From: CAVPTL01 sp963708725
GTDB taxonomy: Bacteria; Actinomycetota; Thermoleophilia; Gaiellales; JAICJC01
Direction: 5' to 3'
Assembly (NCBI GenBank): GCA_963708725.1
Contig: CAVPTL010000010.1
Coordinates: forward strand, 62,001-126,000
Length of the DNA stretch: 64,000 bases
The notes beneath the pieces are model-generated. The model saw only the letters and a list, made by a program, of their open reading frames with translations. It ran no database searches and was not told the origin of the DNA. Positions 61,851-64,000 of the stretch are shown piece after piece (positions within the stretch are counted from its first letter, which is position 1; the number at the start of each line of letters is the position of its first letter). A program made the translations under genes and the position numbers.

Positions 61851-62939
61851 ATGGCTGCTGGTGCCGGATCGGCGATCAAGTTCACGAGCGGCGGGGCGTT
61901 CCACAAAGAGGTGGATCGTCAGGTGAAGCAGCTGCTTGCTGACCGAAGTCTGGTTCGCCGGGCCTACCTGCTTCTGTGGGCAAAGGCGGCGCTCGTGCTG
62001 ATGTGGGCCCTGGCCTCGTACATCGCACTCGTTTTCGTCGCCAACGGGCCGCTGCAGGCCCTCGTGGCATCGGTAAGCCTCGGCCTGGCGGCGGCCGGCA
62101 TCGGGTTCACGATCATGCACGACGCGAATCATCAGGCTTTCGCTCGGCAGCGCTGGATCAACCGCCTGATGGCGCTCTCGCTTGATCTGATCGGCGGCTC
62201 CTCCTACGTGTGGTCGGCCAAGCACCTCGCCCACCACACCTACCCCAACGTGACCGAGCACGACCCGGATATCGACAGTCTGCCGCTCGCAAGGTTCGAT
62301 CCCGCCCAAAACCACCGCCCGTGGCACCGCTACCAGCACATCTACATCTGGGCGCTGTACTCCATGGTCACGATCCGGTGGCAGTTCATGTCGGACTTCT
62401 CGTTCCTGCATAAGGGCCGCGCGGGTAGAAGCGTGCTCCGAAAGCCCAAGGGCCGCGCGCTCGCAACGCTCGTCGGCGGCAAGGGCGTGTTCCTGATCTG
62501 GGCGGTCGTGATCCCGCTGATCTTTCACCCGCTGGCGTGGGTGTTCGTGTTCTTCATCACCACCTCGATCGTGGCGTCCCTTGCGCTCGCGCTCGTCTTC
62601 CAGCTATCGCACTGCGTGATCGAAGCCGAGTTCGTCGATCCGGCCGCCAGCAGCGGCGAGTCGTACTCGTGGCAGATCCACCAGATCGAGTCGACGGTTG
62701 ACTTCGCCAAGGGCAACGGCCTGCTGCGGTTCTACACCGGCGGCCTGAATCACCAAATCGAGCATCACCTGTACTCGCGGCTCCCCCACACCCTCTACCC
62801 GCGAATCGCGCCGATCGTGGAGGCTGCTGCGGGAGCGCACGGGATCACCTACACCCATCATCCGACGATTCGGCAGGCCATGCGGTCACACACGCAGTGG
62901 CTGAAGATGATGGGCGCGCGACCAGCGCCAACGGTCTGA
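61851..62939 (+). CDS. Membrane fatty acid desaturase
   Basis: A 362-residue di-iron desaturase. The three His boxes are HDANH, HLAHHTYPN and HQIEHH, and about four membrane segments surround them. The HxxHH/QxxHH pattern is that of front-end (acyl-lipid or acyl-CoA) desaturases. It would adjust membrane fluidity. GGAG lies six bases before the ATG. The convergent infA-csp pair, including a cold-shock protein, lies just downstream, but shared control is not shown. Confidence 0.92.
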   Translation: MAAGAGSAIKFTSGGAFHKEVDRQVKQLLADRSLVRRAYLLLWAKAALVLMWALASYIALVFVANGPLQALVASVSLGLAAAGIGFTIMHDANHQAFARQRWINRLMALSLDLIGGSSYVWSAKHLAHHTYPNVTEHDPDIDSLPLARFDPAQNHRPWHRYQHIYIWALYSMVTIRWQFMSDFSFLHKGRAGRSVLRKPKGRALATLVGGKGVFLIWAVVIPLIFHPLAWVFVFFITTSIVASLALALVFQLSHCVIEAEFVDPAASSGESYSWQIHQIESTVDFAKGNGLLRFYTGGLNHQIEHHLYSRLPHTLYPRIAPIVEAAAGAHGITYTHHPTIRQAMRSHTQWLKMMGARPAPTV

Positions 62940-62947
62940 AAGACAGA

Positions 62948-62985
62948 GCCGGCCGCACATTCCCCTCGGGGTTCATGCGGCCGGC
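62948..62985. terminator. Bidirectional hairpin between desaturase and infA
   Basis: Ten-base arms GCCGGCCGCA and TGCGGCCGGC enclose an inner CCCC/GGGG stem. The structure lies in the gap between two convergent genes and can serve both, though no long U-tract is present. Confidence 0.65.
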
Positions 62986-62990
62986 GCCGT

Positions 62991-63212
62991 CTAGCGATAG
63001 CGGTACGTAATCCGGCCGCGATCGAGGTCGTATGACGACAGCTCGACCTTTACCCGATCCCCGAGTGAGATACGGATGCGATAGCGCCGCATCTTCCCGG
63101 AGACGTACCCGGTCGTCTGGTGGCCGTTATCGAGTTGAATCCGAAACATTCCGTTTCGGAGCGACTCGGTAATCTCACCCTCCAGCTCGACTTTGTCTTC
63201 TTTGGCGCTCAT
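62991..63212 (-). CDS. infA: Translation initiation factor IF-1
   Basis: A 73-residue OB-fold protein: VELEGEITESLRNGMFRIQLDNGH and GYVSGKMRRYRIRISLGDRVKVELS, with YDLDRGRITYRYR at the end, all standard IF-1. It assists IF-2 and IF-3 on the 30S A site. GGAGG lies four bases before the ATG. It is found here apart from the ribosomal protein operon, downstream of a cold shock gene. Confidence 0.96.
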   Translation of the reverse strand: MSAKEDKVELEGEITESLRNGMFRIQLDNGHQTTGYVSGKMRRYRIRISLGDRVKVELSSYDLDRGRITYRYR

Positions 63213-63222
63213 GGCGCCTCCA

Positions 63223-63426
63223 TCATGCGAGTGTTACGCCGGTCGCCTCAGGTCCTTTCTGACCTTCGCGCGGCTCGAACGACACCTTCGCGCCTTCGGG
63301 CAAGCTCTTGTAGCCACTCCCGGAGATCTCGCTGTGGTGGACAAACAGATCCTTGCCACCCTCATCGGGCTGAATGAATCCGTAGCCTTTTTGGTCGTTA
63401 AACCATTTCACCGTTCCAGTTGCCAT
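63223..63426 (-). CDS. Cold shock protein (CspA family)
   Basis: A 67-residue OB-fold RNA chaperone with both RNP motifs (KGYGFIQ and LFVHHSEI) and the normal length. GGGGG lies shortly before the ATG. It precedes infA by 10 bases, so a cold-shock-responsive transcript could include IF-1. Confidence 0.96.
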   Translation of the reverse strand: MATGTVKWFNDQKGYGFIQPDEGGKDLFVHHSEISGSGYKSLPEGAKVSFEPREGQKGPEATGVTLA

Positions 63427-63543
63427 ATGACACCCCCTTCCTTGTGCTCACGAACGAGTCAGGAAGGCAAAGCGCGCAACCGTCGAACGTCCTACTTGCC
63501 GCCAGTCTAGCAGGGGTGCGGGTAGCAGAGCGGACGCCGTCGG

Positions 63544-63549
63544 TAGACT
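63544..63549 (+). promoter_or_regulatory. -10 box for a possible leaderless P-type ATPase transcript
   Basis: TAGACT with seven bases to the ATG at 63557, the best start if the transcript is leaderless. The ATG at 63551 would be only one base from the box. Confidence 0.45.
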
Positions 63550-63556
63550 CATGCCG

Positions 63557-64000
63557 ATGACGGAGCCGCGGCAGCCCGACGTACGCCGCCGCACCGGACT
63601 CTCAGAGGCCGACGCGCGGCGTCTGCTAGCGGCCGCGGGCGAGCGGAGCCCGGCGCCGGCAGGGCGCTCCTACCGCAACATCGTGCTCGCGAACACGCTG
63701 ACGCTGTTCAACCTGATCCTGCTCGTGTTCTTCGTCGTGGTGGTGGCTGCCGGGCGGCCGGCGGACGGGCTGTTCGCGTTCATCGTGGTGGCAAACTCCG
63801 CACTGGGAATCACCCAGGAGATCCGCGCCAAGCGCGCCCTCGAAACGGCCGCTCTGCTGGTCGCTCCGCGCGCGCGTGTGGTCCGTGACGGCGGCGAACG
63901 CGAGGTGCAGGTCGAAGAGGTTGTCGACGGCGATCTGATCACCCTGCGGGCGGGCGATCAGGTGGTGGCCGACGGCGTGGTCGTGGAGTCGACCTCGCTG
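63557..64000 (+). CDS. P-type ATPase, CtpE-like (5' part; 3' end outside window)
   Basis: The first 148 residues of a cation-transporting P-type ATPase. A short basic N-terminus leads to a first pair of membrane helices (NTLTLFNLILLVFFVVVVAA; FAFIVVANSALGITQEIRA). The start of the actuator domain follows (VVRDGGEREVQVEEVVDGD; AGDQVVADGVVVE). The pattern is that of CtpE-type calcium transporters in actinobacteria, but the phosphorylation loop DKTGT lies beyond the window. Either ATG (63551 or 63557) could start it. Confidence 0.87.
   Translation, partial: MTEPRQPDVRRRTGLSEADARRLLAAAGERSPAPAGRSYRNIVLANTLTLFNLILLVFFVVVVAAGRPADGLFAFIVVANSALGITQEIRAKRALETAALLVAPRARVVRDGGEREVQVEEVVDGDLITLRAGDQVVADGVVVESTSL

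Overview
The window is a GC-rich stretch of a bacterial chromosome. It has many GTG and TTG starts, tightly overlapping genes (ATGA, GTGA and TGATG junctions), an F420-type LLM oxidoreductase, and several genes with a TANNNT box 6-7 bases upstream of an ATG, which suggests leaderless transcripts. The linkage of tig-clpP-clpX-valS-folC with ndk-maf-mreB-uppP-mreC-mreD-mrdA-rodA and an RNase E/G gene fits an actinobacterium. I would guess class Thermoleophilia or a relative, but that is inference from gene order and protein character, not a database match.

Region 1 (1-21.7 kb) is conserved housekeeping, nearly all on the minus strand. In transcription order it runs: trigger factor, ClpP and ClpX; ValRS and FolC; a zinc-ribbon membrane protein, Ndk and Maf; MreB, undecaprenyl-diphosphatase, MreC, MreD, PBP2 and RodA; then a DUF697 protein, two radical-SAM-associated proteins (TIGR03960/TIGR03936 type) and RNase E/G.

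Region 2 (21.8-50.6 kb) is devoted to extracellular polysaccharide. Set 1 (21.8-34.6 kb) has a Wzc-like tyrosine kinase, an initiating sugar-phosphate transferase, a nucleotidyltransferase-like protein, a polymerase-like protein, a flippase and a pyruvyl transferase. A ligase-like protein with a C-terminal helical tail lies at its far end. A plus-strand operon sits inside it: lipoprotein, TMP-kinase-like protein, APH-fold kinase-like protein, GT4 glycosyltransferase. Set 2 (39.9-50.4 kb) has a second chain-length protein broken by several frameshifts, a PssD/PssE glycosyltransferase pair, three sulfotransferases, a second polymerase or ligase, a second flippase, a GH5 glycosidase and a phosphoesterase. 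Between the sets lie tRNA-Leu, -His and -Arg, a NodB polysaccharide deacetylase, a small FxxGQ-repeat protein next to several DNA dyads, an LLM oxidoreductase, an acyltransferase-3 and a cytidylate-kinase-like protein. Together the genes point to sulfated, pyruvylated and possibly acylated surface glycans.

Region 3 (50.6-64 kb) is mixed: an APH-fold protein, tRNA-Arg(TCT), a YCII protein, cytochrome bd oxidase (cydAB), a MalT-type LuxR regulator, a flavodoxin-like protein with an FGE-fold lipoprotein, a GFA-family protein, a Cys-rich pentapeptide-repeat protein, a fatty acid desaturase, infA-csp, and the start of a CtpE-like P-type ATPase. The most interesting regulatory signal is a palindrome centred on ATCACCCGGGTGAT. 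It occurs once upstream of cydA and once between the LuxR regulator and the flavodoxin operon, and I saw it nowhere else in the window.
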